DNA of 64,000 nt from an uncultured Planctomycetaceae bacterium (GTDB lineage Bacteria > Planctomycetota > Planctomycetia > Pirellulales > Pirellulaceae): contig CALMEE010000007.1 in the NCBI GenBank assembly GCA_937862885.1, forward strand, positions 36,469-100,468, given 5' to 3'. The notes beneath the pieces are model-generated. The model did not search any database and was not told the origin of the DNA. It was given only the letters and a program-made list of their open reading frames with translations. How positions within the stretch are numbered: the first letter of the stretch is position 1; each line of letters begins with the position of its first letter. Shown one piece after another: positions 17,857 to 27,798 of this stretch. A program made the translations under genes and the position numbers.

Positions 17857-19047
17857 ATGATCAGGTCATTGCAAGCACTGTTTGCCGTTGTTGTAGCCAA
17901 TTTATGCTTGGCCAATTTCCTTTTGTCTCAGGTAATCATTGAAGACAGATTACCAGATTCGTCGCGACAAAAATTGGATGAGATGACTTCACGTGGGATT
18001 GAGTTCTTGAAATCGACGCAAGCGCCAGACGGTTCGTTCAGTAAGCATTTAGGGCCGGGATTGACGGCGCTTGCTGCCACGGCAATGTTGTCGAACGGAA
18101 TCGAAAAGTCAGATAAGAGTGTGCGTAGTGCCCTCGACTACTTGAAAACGCAGATCAAAGCGAGCGGAGGTATCCATGCCGAGGACTCGCTGTACCGTAG
18201 TTACGAAACGTGCATCGCAATTCTTTGTCTTACCGAAGCCAACCAGGACGGAGAATTTACGGAAACAATTGAAGCCGCGGACGCCTACGTGCGAAGCCTG
18301 CAATGGGGACCGGAAACGGAAACTGATCCTGACGACCCTGCCTACGGGGGCTTCGGGTATGGAACCCATCGTCGACCAGATTTGTCGAATACCGCCTATG
18401 CAATCGAGGCTCTGCGTGCGGCGGGGGCAAAGGGTGACGACGAAGCGATTCAACGCGCGATAATTTTCGTTTCCCGCACACAAAATATGCAGTCCCAATT
18501 TAATAATACTGAAGCTGCGGACAAAATTGGCGACAAAGGATTTTACTATACGCCAGCTGACACTCCCGGTTTGGTCGATTCCGAAAATCGCTTCGGTTCA
18601 TCCCAGGCAGGCAAAACCGAAACCGGCGGGCTTCGCAGCTACGGATCGATGACCTATGCGGGGCTGAAGAGCCTGCTGTACGCTGGCGTCACGAAGGAAG
18701 ACATTCGTGTGCAAGGTGCTGTGGAGTGGATCAAGCGTAACTACACGTTGGAGCATAACCCGGGCATGGAGTTTGCTGGGCCCAAGAAAGAACTTGATGG
18801 GCTGTTTTATTACTACCAAGTATTCGGCAAAGCATTGGACGCGTTGGGCGTTGATAAACTGGAAGACACGGATGGTGTGGAACACCAATGGCGGGCGGAC
18901 CTGATTGAAAAGCTGGCTGAATTGCAACAAGCCGATGGATCCTGGATCAATCAAAGCGCCAGATGGATGGAAGACAATCAACATTTAGTCACCAGCTATG
19001 TGTTGTTGGCCCTGGCTTATGCTCGGGAAGACGCCGAGAAGAAATAG
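17857..19047 (+). CDS. Exported prenyltransferase/squalene-cyclase-repeat protein
   Basis: 396 residues with a signal peptide (hydrophobic about 7-25). The rest has alpha/alpha-toroid repeats typical of the prenyltransferase and squalene oxidase family: GIEFLKSTQAPDGSF, ALDYLKTQ, AYVRSLQWG, YGGFGYG, AVEWIKRNYTL, LAELQQADGSW. The acidic catalytic motif of squalene cyclases (DxDDTA) is not seen, so it is likely not a cyclase; such exported proteins are common in planctomycetes and unassigned. A GGAAGGA ribosome site precedes the ATG. Single gene. Confidence 0.85.
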   Translation: MIRSLQALFAVVVANLCLANFLLSQVIIEDRLPDSSRQKLDEMTSRGIEFLKSTQAPDGSFSKHLGPGLTALAATAMLSNGIEKSDKSVRSALDYLKTQIKASGGIHAEDSLYRSYETCIAILCLTEANQDGEFTETIEAADAYVRSLQWGPETETDPDDPAYGGFGYGTHRRPDLSNTAYAIEALRAAGAKGDDEAIQRAIIFVSRTQNMQSQFNNTEAADKIGDKGFYYTPADTPGLVDSENRFGSSQAGKTETGGLRSYGSMTYAGLKSLLYAGVTKEDIRVQGAVEWIKRNYTLEHNPGMEFAGPKKELDGLFYYYQVFGKALDALGVDKLEDTDGVEHQWRADLIEKLAELQQADGSWINQSARWMEDNQHLVTSYVLLALAYAREDAEKK

Positions 19048-19253
19048 CTGGTGCCGACCGAACTTGTTCGCAGATGCAATAAAAGTTTTTGAAGTTGCGC
19101 GGCTCGGCATTGGGTTACCGCATCGCATCCATGCTGATCGCAAGTATTAAGCCATGGCATGGTTTCTCAGCGTTCACCAAACAGAATTTGGGTTGAACCG
19201 TTTGCATGGCCAAATTTCTTTCCGGTGATCGTGTTCATTGGTCTGCGAAAAAA

Positions 19254-19655
19254 TTAGGCTTCTTCGCGGTATCCCAACACGACAAGCAAACAGGGACCGT
19301 GGGCGATAACATTCACCCCCGCTTGCCTTGCCAGTTTTATCGCCGATTCACTCTCCGCGCCGGGTTGCATCCAAATATTGCGAATGCCCAACGCCAAAGC
19401 CTCTTGAACGACTTCATCGGTGATTTTTGGTGGTGTGATGATAGAAATCCCGTCGATTTTTGCTCCGATCGACGTCAAGTTGGGATAGACGGTTAAACCT
19501 TCAATCGAGGCAGCATGCGGGTTCACAGGCACCACCTGTCGACCATTCTGCAGATAACAACGGAGAACTTTATTCCCATATTTGTTGCGATCGGACGTTG
19601 CGCCAATCACGGCAAACAAGGAGCCGGACAAAAATTGCTGAACATCGCCGTTCAT
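19254..19655 (-). CDS. CoA-binding domain protein (YccU-like)
   Basis: 133 residues, one Rossmann-type CoA-binding domain: FAVIGATSDRNKYGNKVLRCYL at the start (nucleotide loop), VVPVNPHAASIEGL, and the C-terminal WMQPGAESESAIKLARQAG and HGPCLLV. This matches the YccU family, found alone in many bacteria and linked loosely to acyl-CoA metabolism. It is divergent from the CoA-transferase subunit gene at 19839, which gives weak support for a shared CoA theme. Confidence 0.88.
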   Translation of the reverse strand: MNGDVQQFLSGSLFAVIGATSDRNKYGNKVLRCYLQNGRQVVPVNPHAASIEGLTVYPNLTSIGAKIDGISIITPPKITDEVVQEALALGIRNIWMQPGAESESAIKLARQAGVNVIAHGPCLLVVLGYREEA

Positions 19656-19838
19656 GGGTTGCTTTCAATTGTACAAGTATGGTTGGGGTCTGGGTTAAGC
19701 AAGGCAATCATCAAGATCGCCTTCTTGAACTTATCGCTATTCGTTATGATGGAGTCGACGTTGCCATATCCTCAGATAAATGGCGGTCCCTAAATATCGT
19801 CTACAGTTTGGTCATTCGCAACAAGAAATCAACCTCCG

Positions 19839-20531
19839 ATGTCATCCAAAGTGTACCCCAACGCCGTTGCTGCCCTACATGATTTAGTGGATGGCATTTC
19901 GTTAATGAGCGGTGGCTTTGGACTTTGCGGCATCCCGGAAAACAGTATTGCTGAGATAGCCCGTCGTGGTATCACGCGAATTCACGCAATTTCAAATAAT
20001 ATCGGCAATTCGGGGCGCGGTCTGGCCATCTTGTTGAAGCAACATCAAATCACCGAGGCCACGTGTTCGTATGTCGGCGGCAATCCAGACTTGGAAGAGC
20101 AGATGTTGTCTGGTGAAGTCAAAGTCAACCTCGTACCGCAAGGGACGTTTTCTGAGCGGATTCGTGCGGCCGGTATGGGCATCCGTGGTTTCTACACGCC
20201 GACTGGATATGCGACCTTGGTGGCAGAGGGAAAAGAAGTTCGTGAATTTGATCGACCGTGTTTGCTGGAGTTACCGCTGTCAGCCGATTATGCGATTATC
20301 AAAGCAGAAATTGGCGATGAATATGGTAACCTGTGGTTTAAAGAGACTGCCAGGAATTTTTCCCCTCTGATGGCTATGGCGGCAAGGGTGGCGATAGCTG
20401 AAGTCGAGCGTCTTGTGCCTTTAGGCTCGATCGAACCAGAAAATGTCCATTTGCCGGGAATATTTATACAACGCATTTATCAGGGACAAGGTTACCTCAA
20501 TGATATCGAAGTCCCCATCTACAACGAGTAA
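19839..20531 (+). CDS. 3-oxoacid CoA-transferase subunit A, without adjacent subunit B
   Basis: 230 residues, full length for the alpha subunit. Motifs: LMSGGFGLCGIPENSI (GGFxxxGxP), ISNNIGNSGRGLAIL, CSYVGGNPDLEEQMLSGE, VPQGTFSERIRAAGMGIRGFYTPTG and ADYAIIKAEIGDEYGNL. These enzymes move CoA between succinyl-CoA and acetoacetate or related acids. The catalytic Glu is in subunit B, whose gene normally follows at once, but the next 360 bases hold no gene. Either subunit B is elsewhere or this copy is a remnant. Lysine 2,3-aminomutase comes next; both occur in lysine fermentation. Confidence 0.9.
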   Translation: MSSKVYPNAVAALHDLVDGISLMSGGFGLCGIPENSIAEIARRGITRIHAISNNIGNSGRGLAILLKQHQITEATCSYVGGNPDLEEQMLSGEVKVNLVPQGTFSERIRAAGMGIRGFYTPTGYATLVAEGKEVREFDRPCLLELPLSADYAIIKAEIGDEYGNLWFKETARNFSPLMAMAARVAIAEVERLVPLGSIEPENVHLPGIFIQRIYQGQGYLNDIEVPIYNE

Positions 20532-20897
20532 TTGCATACTGGTTTGAGTAGTGCCGTTGCCTGCAAGATCTTGATTTATAATTCGCTAGGGATTATGCGT
20601 TCGGGCTTGGTAAGATAGACAACGAGTGCCGATCTCAAAACCAACGTCGATCACACGTCTGCGAATGAAGGGCCATCTGGTGGGCGACCTTTCGCAGGCG
20701 ATTCTAGTGGTTTTCAAGCCACGGCGATGGAGGCCACGTGGTGAGCTAAACGAAGGAACTAAAAATTCAATACCGGCTCCGTGATGAGTCGATGAGATCA
20801 ATGGTCGCATGTAGACTGGCAATCGAAAATTTGCACCTAGAGCCAAATTCAATGCGACAGACAAAATTCAAAGCAAAGCAATTAGGGTGTGAAGATA
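20532..20897. other. Intergenic region where a CoA-transferase subunit B would be expected
   Basis: About 366 bases without a supported gene on the plus strand. Minus 20586-20864 is open but has no motif. No remnant of subunit B (no ENG or SxGxLG motif) was recognised. Confidence 0.45.
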
Positions 20898-22310
20898 ATG
20901 ATGGATACAAGAATAATGAATGCTGATTTTACCCTCGCCGACTTGGTTCACCGCTCGTTTCGCGATGACGAGTTCTGGAAACAAATTCCGGCGTGGGAAA
21001 ATGTTACACGCGAGCGTTTCGCGGATCACCATTGGCAGAGCAAGAATTCGATAAAACGCATTGAGGATGTTTCGGCTGTGCTCCAGTCACGCATCAATTC
21101 TTCGTTGATCGATGATATCTTGGCCGCGCTCAAGATCGCGCCAATGAATATTCGGATCACGCCGTATGTATTTTCGCTGATCGATTGGGATAACCCGTAC
21201 GATGATCCGCTACGCAAACAGTTTTTGCCTGTGGCATCGCAGATGTACAAAGATCATCCCTATTGTTTAGCAGATTCCTTGTATGAAGATGTCGATTCTC
21301 CGGTCCAGATGTTGACCCATCGTTATCCCGACAAGGTGTTGTTTTTACCGCTCACTACGTGCCCCGTGTATTGCTCCTATTGTACGCGGAGTCGAATCAT
21401 CGGCGGATCAACCGATGCCTATGACAAAGAAACCTACGGACCCAATCCCAAGAGTTGGGAACCAGCTTTTGAGTACTTGCGACAGCATCGCGAAATCGAA
21501 GACGTAGTCATTTCTGGTGGCGATGCATTTAATTTGACGCCGCGATACATATCCCATATCGGGGAACAGTTGTTGGCGATCCCCCATATTCGTCGCTTGC
21601 GTTACGCGACTAAGGGCATTGCGATTTTGCCCATGAAGATCTTGACCGACGATGCCTGGGTGAATGCATTTCTGGAGATTCATCGGCGGGGAAGAGATTT
21701 GGGTAAGCAAGTCGTAATCCACACCCACTTTTCATCGCCAATTGAAATTACACGATGGTCTCAGTTGGCAATGGAGCGATTGTTTGGAGCCGGGGTCACT
21801 GTACGGAATCAGGCTGTGTTACAAGAAGGCGTGAACAATTCGGTGGATATCATGACTCATCTGACACGCAAGTTAGCCTATATGAATATTCAGCCATATT
21901 ACGTTTACATCCATGATATGGTACCGGGATGCGAGCATTTACGGACGACTTTGGATGAAGGAATTCAATTAGAGAAACATGTGCGAGGCAGTACCGCTGG
22001 GTTCAACATCCCCACCTTTGTTTGTGATGCGCCGGCTGGTGGAGGGAAACGGCATGTTTCTTCCTACGAGCACTATGATCGCGAGAACGGAATCTCGGTG
22101 TGGCAAGCTCCCAGCGTAAAAGGGGACGAATTGTTTTTATACTTCGATCCACTCCATAAGCTCGATTCGGCCGCTCAACGTCGTTGGAGTGACGAAGCAG
22201 CCCGCGTCGAAATGATCAATCAAGCCATCGTACGCGTTCAACCTGACTTGAGTGCTGAAATGCGAGAAAAGATCTCCAAGCGACTGGAGGGGGGAGTAAA
22301 AAAACGCTAG
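20898..22310 (+). CDS. kamA: Lysine 2,3-aminomutase-type radical SAM enzyme
   Basis: 470 residues from the ATG at 20898 (a GTG at 20889 is also in frame). Radical SAM cluster motif CPVYCSYC at Cys155, Cys159, Cys162. The glycine-rich SAM region VVISGGDAFNLTPRYI follows, and the PLP lysine is Lys384 in DAPAGGGKRHV. The YYVYIHDMVPGCEHLRT block matches the family. The reaction interconverts L-lysine and L-beta-lysine. The length fits true aminomutases rather than the shorter EpmB. No downstream lysine-fermentation genes are visible, so beta-lysine may serve another use, for example as a compatible solute precursor; this is inference. Confidence 0.88.
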   Translation: MMDTRIMNADFTLADLVHRSFRDDEFWKQIPAWENVTRERFADHHWQSKNSIKRIEDVSAVLQSRINSSLIDDILAALKIAPMNIRITPYVFSLIDWDNPYDDPLRKQFLPVASQMYKDHPYCLADSLYEDVDSPVQMLTHRYPDKVLFLPLTTCPVYCSYCTRSRIIGGSTDAYDKETYGPNPKSWEPAFEYLRQHREIEDVVISGGDAFNLTPRYISHIGEQLLAIPHIRRLRYATKGIAILPMKILTDDAWVNAFLEIHRRGRDLGKQVVIHTHFSSPIEITRWSQLAMERLFGAGVTVRNQAVLQEGVNNSVDIMTHLTRKLAYMNIQPYYVYIHDMVPGCEHLRTTLDEGIQLEKHVRGSTAGFNIPTFVCDAPAGGGKRHVSSYEHYDRENGISVWQAPSVKGDELFLYFDPLHKLDSAAQRRWSDEAARVEMINQAIVRVQPDLSAEMREKISKRLEGGVKKR

Positions 22311-22467
22311 AGACGAAGACTTGTTCGATGACAGCGCATTGTCGAGCAGGCGTTGCTTGACGGTTTAACCGCCAATCGAATTTGGTTTGTTAAGCCGCAA
22401 TTCAAGCAATTTGGAATTCTAAAAAATGTGTAGTGCGTATTCGATGCGACTAGATGCTTGCCTGAAG

Positions 22468-23271
22468 TTATCGATTCGGATTCGGGTCCTCTTTCTCAAT
22501 CTCGTCAATTAGATGTTGAATTTCGGCTTCCGTAATATGTGTGGCAAATTCTCCGAAATCGAGACTTTCGGATCTCCCGGTCGGGATTGAGTTTGCGAGT
22601 ATGTCGGAATCTTCGGAAACATCCACACCGCCAGGATTATTGCGCTGGGTTTCATTGACCACGATCGAATCGATTTCTACTTGGGAGAGATTAAACTCGC
22701 CTAACCAAGTTGCCGTCTCTTCAGGCGAAAGGGTTTCCAAAGCTGCCCCTTTATTGGCTTGCTGACTCGAGTCGTCGAGAGTACTTGCAGTTCGCAATCT
22801 TGCGGCGTGCCCCGTGGCTCGCACTTGTTCAAACCACTCGCGGCTCTGAACGGAATTGGCTCCCCGACGTTGTGCAGCTTGTTTCAATCGGTGGTCGCTC
22901 GAAACAACCACAAGCTGTTTGGGGGCACTGTGGCGATTGATGAGATATTCGATTAACTCATCGGCCTCGGCATACTCGGTTGCAAACAACACATGCATGT
23001 TGTGGACGATTTCTTGTTCAGGGAGTTCGCCCACATCCGTTTTTGCGTCGAACACGATTGTGGCGCGTGCACGAACTTCTTCGGGAACGTAACGCATCAG
23101 AAAACCGAGTAACGCCTTGCGGGCACGCGCCAGAGCACCTGGCCCGAACGTCGACGTTGAGGCGCGGAGAAAGCCCACTTCACGTAGAAGATTATATCCA
23201 TCGATAATCGTGAACTTTTCCAAAACTATCTGTTCCCAAACAACGGTTTCATTGGTTAAGCCACCTAGCAA
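22468..23271 (-). CDS. NYN-domain (YacP-like) RNA-binding nuclease
   Basis: 267 residues from a TTG; the true start may be an in-frame TTG at 23223 just before the domain (EKFTIIDGYNLL). The YacP-type NYN domain (PIN-like fold) is seen as IIDGYNLL, ARATIVFDAKTDVG, EADELIEYLINRHSAPKQLVVVSSDHRLKQAAQRRGA and REWFEQV. The acidic residues Asp in IDGYN, FDAK, EADE and SSDH form the expected metal site. The C-terminal 100 residues are acidic and disordered with no motif. YacP (Rae1) cuts ribosome-bound mRNA in Bacillus; the same role here is inference. Confidence 0.83.
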   Translation of the reverse strand: MLGGLTNETVVWEQIVLEKFTIIDGYNLLREVGFLRASTSTFGPGALARARKALLGFLMRYVPEEVRARATIVFDAKTDVGELPEQEIVHNMHVLFATEYAEADELIEYLINRHSAPKQLVVVSSDHRLKQAAQRRGANSVQSREWFEQVRATGHAARLRTASTLDDSSQQANKGAALETLSPEETATWLGEFNLSQVEIDSIVVNETQRNNPGGVDVSEDSDILANSIPTGRSESLDFGEFATHITEAEIQHLIDEIEKEDPNPNR

Positions 23272-23505
23272 TTACCATAGCATGTTTTTTGCATTTTCGC
23301 TAAAACAAGGCAAATCGAAATCGATATGCAGATAGGCCACATGCTTTCGCAACGACCTCCCAATCGTCAGGACATTGGGACACCAGTCTTGGGTGGTAAA
23401 TAGCAGAACCCAATTAGGGGCTTTGTTCCATTTTAGCTGTCGTGTGACTGGAATTAACAGTGCGAAAAATGTCTCGCTACATTTTTTGAAAAACCAAAGG
23501 AGAAT

Positions 23506-24960
23506 ATGGTTCAATTTCCCCGGCTTAGCAAATTTGCGCATACGAAGACAGTGGCGACAATCGGCCCGGCGTCGAATTCGCTTGAGATGCTGAAGATTTT
23601 GATCGACGAAGGAGTCGATGTTTTCCGCTTGAATATGGCCCATGGGACCCGTGCAGATCACGATTTGGCCGTCCAACAAATTCGATTGGCGAGCGACCAA
23701 CTGCAATGGCCGGTCGCCATCCTCATCGACTTGGCAGGTCCAAAAATTCGTTTGGGGCAACTGCACACGGATCCCTTGTGCCTAATTCCAGGAGCCGAAG
23801 TCGAGTTCGTGCGGGGTACGCAATCGGCATCACCCCTGCAATTGACATGCTCGTATGAGAACTTGGTCGACGAAGTTGCTGCGGGAGACACGATTGTGCT
23901 TAGCGACGGACTCGTGCGTCTCATCGTCAAGAGAAAAGCAGGTGATTGCGTGGTCTGTGAGGTCGTCGATGGTGGCGAAATTCGCTCGCGCCAGGGCGTT
24001 AATTTGCCAGGTGTCAAGCTAAAACTGACGGCATTGAGTGACGTTGATCGAGACAACGCGGCCTGGGGTGCGAAAGTCGGTGTCGATTTTGTCGGCTTGA
24101 GCTTTGTACGAACAGCTCAAGAGGTTAATGAACTGAAAGCCCTGCTTCGTGCCAATGATAGCCAAGCCATGGTTATCGCCAAAATTGAGAAGAGCGAAGC
24201 CCTCGATCATCTAGTCGAAATAATCTCGGCAGCGGATGCCATCATGGTCGCGCGCGGGGACTTGGGCGTTGAAATCCGTATTGAAAAAACACCGATCGCA
24301 CAAAAACGGATCATAGAAACCTGTCAAAGACTATCGAAACCGGTAATCGTCGCGACGCAAATGCTGGAAAGTATGCACACGAATCGACAGCCGACGCGGG
24401 CCGAAGTGACCGACGTGGCCAACGCTATTCTGGATGGGGCCGACGCATGTATGCTATCGGGAGAAACTGCGATTGGCAGCTACCCCAGAGATGCCGTCGC
24501 CATGATGCACCGCATTATGCATGAGACGGAACCGCTTTTGGCCCACCGCACCGCGCTTGCTCTCGACGACGAAATCTTCAAACGTCAAGGGATTACCGAG
24601 GCCGTTGTGTTTGGCGCCGGACAAATTGCCAAAAGATTGACTGCCAAAGCAGTCGTGATTGCGACCGCGAGTGGACAAGCCGCATTGGTCAAATCGAAAC
24701 ATCGAGATTTTATTCCCACCTTGGCCGTAACGGACTCGCGACAAGTGGCGCAGCAGATGTGCTTGTTGTGGGGAATTTGTCCCATCTATTGCGAAGAAAT
24801 TAACGACACCGAGACGCTGACCCACATAATCAATGAATGGGCCGTTCAGGATGATAGTTTTGTCGATGGTGATCGAATTGTGATTGTCTTGGACACAAAA
24901 ACCGTGCCGGGAACGCTCGACTCAATCGTGGTCATGAGAATTAGAAAGCCAAAGTCTTGA
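23506..24960 (+). CDS. pyk: Pyruvate kinase
   Basis: 484 residues; makes pyruvate and ATP from phosphoenolpyruvate and ADP. Motifs in order: KTVATIGPAS (14-23), RLNMAHG (45-51), DLAGPKIR, VDFVGLSFVR, VIAKIEKSEAL with the catalytic Lys, MVARGDLGVEI, and KPVIVATQMLESM with RAEVTDVANAILDGADACMLSGETA. The C-terminal regulatory domain is present. A ribosome site AGGAG lies 8 bases before the ATG at 23506. Single gene; divergent from the NYN gene. Confidence 0.96.
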   Translation: MVQFPRLSKFAHTKTVATIGPASNSLEMLKILIDEGVDVFRLNMAHGTRADHDLAVQQIRLASDQLQWPVAILIDLAGPKIRLGQLHTDPLCLIPGAEVEFVRGTQSASPLQLTCSYENLVDEVAAGDTIVLSDGLVRLIVKRKAGDCVVCEVVDGGEIRSRQGVNLPGVKLKLTALSDVDRDNAAWGAKVGVDFVGLSFVRTAQEVNELKALLRANDSQAMVIAKIEKSEALDHLVEIISAADAIMVARGDLGVEIRIEKTPIAQKRIIETCQRLSKPVIVATQMLESMHTNRQPTRAEVTDVANAILDGADACMLSGETAIGSYPRDAVAMMHRIMHETEPLLAHRTALALDDEIFKRQGITEAVVFGAGQIAKRLTAKAVVIATASGQAALVKSKHRDFIPTLAVTDSRQVAQQMCLLWGICPIYCEEINDTETLTHIINEWAVQDDSFVDGDRIVIVLDTKTVPGTLDSIVVMRIRKPKS

Positions 24961-25199
24961 TTCTCTGATACAAGAGTTAGCCTCGACAAGCGAAGCGATT
25001 CGATAACAGCTTACCTTGCCAATTGGCGCTGATTCCAAAAGGGCGACCCGCTACGGAATTCTTTTGATTGAAGAATTTTGGCCCATCGCCCAGTTGAAAC
25101 GTCATCGCGCAAGCAAATAACTGCCGCCCAACGGAGTTGCGGGATGTTTGTGCGACAATCTGTTTGCCTCAGGATGTGACGAGCTAGCCCAAACAGGTA

Positions 25200-26540
25200 C
25201 TATCGAGGGGAATTCGACACATGAGTATGTTGAAATTCGATTAGGTCGACCAATTCCTGCTCAAGTCCTTGAAAATCTCGATAGACTTCCTGCTCTACCG
25301 TAAAGAGTAGTTGGACCCGGCGCGAGTCTGGAGCCGTAATCGTATAGTATATCCAGCGCAACGGTACATCTTGTGACTTTCCTACCGCGTCGACGCGCAA
25401 CCATTGATTCTGAGCAATCGCAGGTGATTGTTGTCCACCAATTACCTCGCCGCCATTACTTAGGACTGCGCGTTTGACTGTTGTCTTGAATTGCTCTAAC
25501 GTGGCTGACGTATTGCTCGCTTGGTTCGGCATCGGGATAATATCGCATTGAGCCAATACAATGCCATCTCGAATACACCGGAGCACAGTGCGGTCTGTCC
25601 GATTACTTATTAATCTCCATGTTCGCGGATACAAGAATTCGTAAGGGCCGCATTCGCAGGCAAGATACAATTGGTTAACGCGGCTAAATGGACTCATCTT
25701 CATTTCACTCAATGCCGCATTGGTGAGTTTGACTTGTTTGGCTGGTGAGATTGTGCTTTCCATCCAAATCGTTGCTTCAAATCCGGGTGCAACCTGACAA
25801 GCATTTCGATTCTCGACGATTTTTAGGCGGCAATGCGAAACAAATCCCTCTTGCAGGTTGAACAGGCAATGTCCTTGAAGCGTCGCTTCACAGGCTGCAC
25901 CGTCGATCAAGCCTTTAGCCGTTCCTGCGATTTGAATACGGACATCGCTTCCTTCAATCGCAATTATCTTGGCAGTTACATCGTTCTTTTCCATGTAGTC
26001 CCACGTCAAAATATCGGCTAACAATTCGTCGGAAGTTGCCCACGACTGATCGAGCTTCTTGTTGTTCGCTTTTATCCATTCCGTCAAAAGCATGCTGCTG
26101 CCTGGTGTGTTGACAAGTGCATACTCCGGTTCGGTCAGACGGGCTTGCGGTGCTTGAAAACGCACCCGTTTGCCATCTGCTGAAAATTGACGACGTTCAA
26201 AAATTAGGAATTGATTTTCTGGACCTAATTTTGAAATCGTTGTGTTGTTGGCCAAGCGAATTTTGGATGTTGCCGTTTCGTAATGACGCACCGACTTAAT
26301 TTGGTCGGATTTGCTTGCAATTCGCTCGCCGTATCGGTAATTGGCTTGAACGTCCAGCGGCATCGTTCTTGTTTTCTCACCTGGGTCAAGAACCAATGAA
26401 CCTTGGACCTCCATCCTGGTTTCAACTTGGAAGTTTGTATGTTGCCCTGGCGTTAAGCTCACTGGTTTTTCTTGTCCGAACGATAGCGGTGTCAACGTCA
26501 AAACCAGCCACAAAACACATAGATTTCTGACAAATCGCAT
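25200..26540 (-). CDS. Exported protein of unknown function
   Basis: 446 residues with a clear signal peptide (about 5-22, ending FGQE). The rest is beta-rich with no recognised domain. Seen: an Arg-rich start of the mature part, a cluster of Cys (CECGPYEF, CQVAP), and a C-terminal piece (WIYYTITAPDSRRVQLLFTVEQE) resembling the PsbP or lipoprotein-type sandwich used by some stress proteins, but that is only a shape impression. No operon partner. Confidence 0.75.
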   Translation of the reverse strand: MRFVRNLCVLWLVLTLTPLSFGQEKPVSLTPGQHTNFQVETRMEVQGSLVLDPGEKTRTMPLDVQANYRYGERIASKSDQIKSVRHYETATSKIRLANNTTISKLGPENQFLIFERRQFSADGKRVRFQAPQARLTEPEYALVNTPGSSMLLTEWIKANNKKLDQSWATSDELLADILTWDYMEKNDVTAKIIAIEGSDVRIQIAGTAKGLIDGAACEATLQGHCLFNLQEGFVSHCRLKIVENRNACQVAPGFEATIWMESTISPAKQVKLTNAALSEMKMSPFSRVNQLYLACECGPYEFLYPRTWRLISNRTDRTVLRCIRDGIVLAQCDIIPMPNQASNTSATLEQFKTTVKRAVLSNGGEVIGGQQSPAIAQNQWLRVDAVGKSQDVPLRWIYYTITAPDSRRVQLLFTVEQEVYRDFQGLEQELVDLIEFQHTHVSNSPR

Positions 26541-27798
26541 TACTCTATACCCGCATTTAACCAGGAATACTAAAATCCCAAACCCGCCACCGCGCCGCTC
26601 TGATCAACCTCGAACCATCAAGGGTTGCTTGTTCTTTTTTCGCTCGCATCGAATCGACAGGGCCAAAGGTGACTATTGCCAACGCTTTACCTCGCAGAAA
26701 TCGTGAGCCCTTGAACGTACTTCAGGATGTGAATTGCTCGCAGATCGTCTTCTGCCATCCAACCAGCGGATGCGTCATGCTTTCAGCTGCACAAGACAAA
26801 TCCGGTAAGTTGTGCTGGCGCCAGACAACAACGACAATTCATGGGGGAAATCAAGAAAGCCCAGAAAGCGCGCGACACTGCTTGCTACACTCTGCAAATC
26901 GGCACCGGGCAAACAAAATGTTGAATTTGTCAAGCTCGTAACAGGAGCGATGGTTGGGCAAAATAGGTAATTCAATGGTCCGGGTTTGGATTTCGTGTTG
27001 AGTGCATTGCCAAACGTCAGGCAAAAACCGGATAATTCAGGGAATGTCGAAACAATTCACGGTCCTCAATCGTTATATGTTAAGGGCTGACGGTCATGCT
27101 GACCAAATGTCCTTTTTTGAGACAAGATGTCTCGGCTTGGGACGAAATTGTTGGCGTCCGGCAATTCTGCGGTTAGACTTTAGGGAAAAATTGCCGGATA
27201 TTTGCAGATTATTTAACTCGATTGTTGGATTGGTGGTTAAACGCCATTTCTGCACGCATTTTATGTGGGGACGCGGTTGAATTCAGAGCGAAACGGCAAG
27301 TTTTGCTTAGACAAAATGTCGCAATTTTTGATTGTTTGTGTTAATTTAATTACCTTCAAATAGAACTCGGTTTGGTTTTTGCACGTAACAAGTGACGGCA
27401 GAAGGAGGGTTACGATTTAGTCAAAGTCTATTTAAAGGGTGCCTTCATGTTTGGTGGCCCTGCGGATGGAAATCGACGTAGCGATGAACCCGAGAACCAA
27501 TTGAGAACACCTGAACGTTTTGCAGCGCCAGTTGAACCGATCGAATGCCCCGACTTTTCGAATTGGGATGTTGGAAGCTGATGTAATCGCGAATTTTCGA
27601 CGACTACGGACGGATGACCTGCAAAGTTATCCAGTAGACCTTTACCAAATTTTTGGCGTTGCAACCGAGATAAATGGCGAACTTTGTCGGTTATACACGC
27701 GTCGAACATAAACCGAAAATCCCCTCAGACTAGAGGGCAATTTCGGAAAATCGCCGGAATAAGAGAAGAACCTAGAAGATCCAGGAAATAAGAGACAA
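26541..27798. other. Long noncoding region upstream of the sigma factor gene
   Basis: About 1,260 bases without a supported gene. Features: a perfect inverted repeat GAGACA-AGA-TGTCTC at 27119-27133, and a 44-codon plus frame at 27447-27581 starting MFGGPADGNRRSDEP of uncertain meaning. The stretch 27300-27400 is AT-rich and likely promoter-bearing. The large size next to a regulatory gene may reflect a long leader or a small RNA, but none is demonstrable by eye. Confidence 0.35.
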
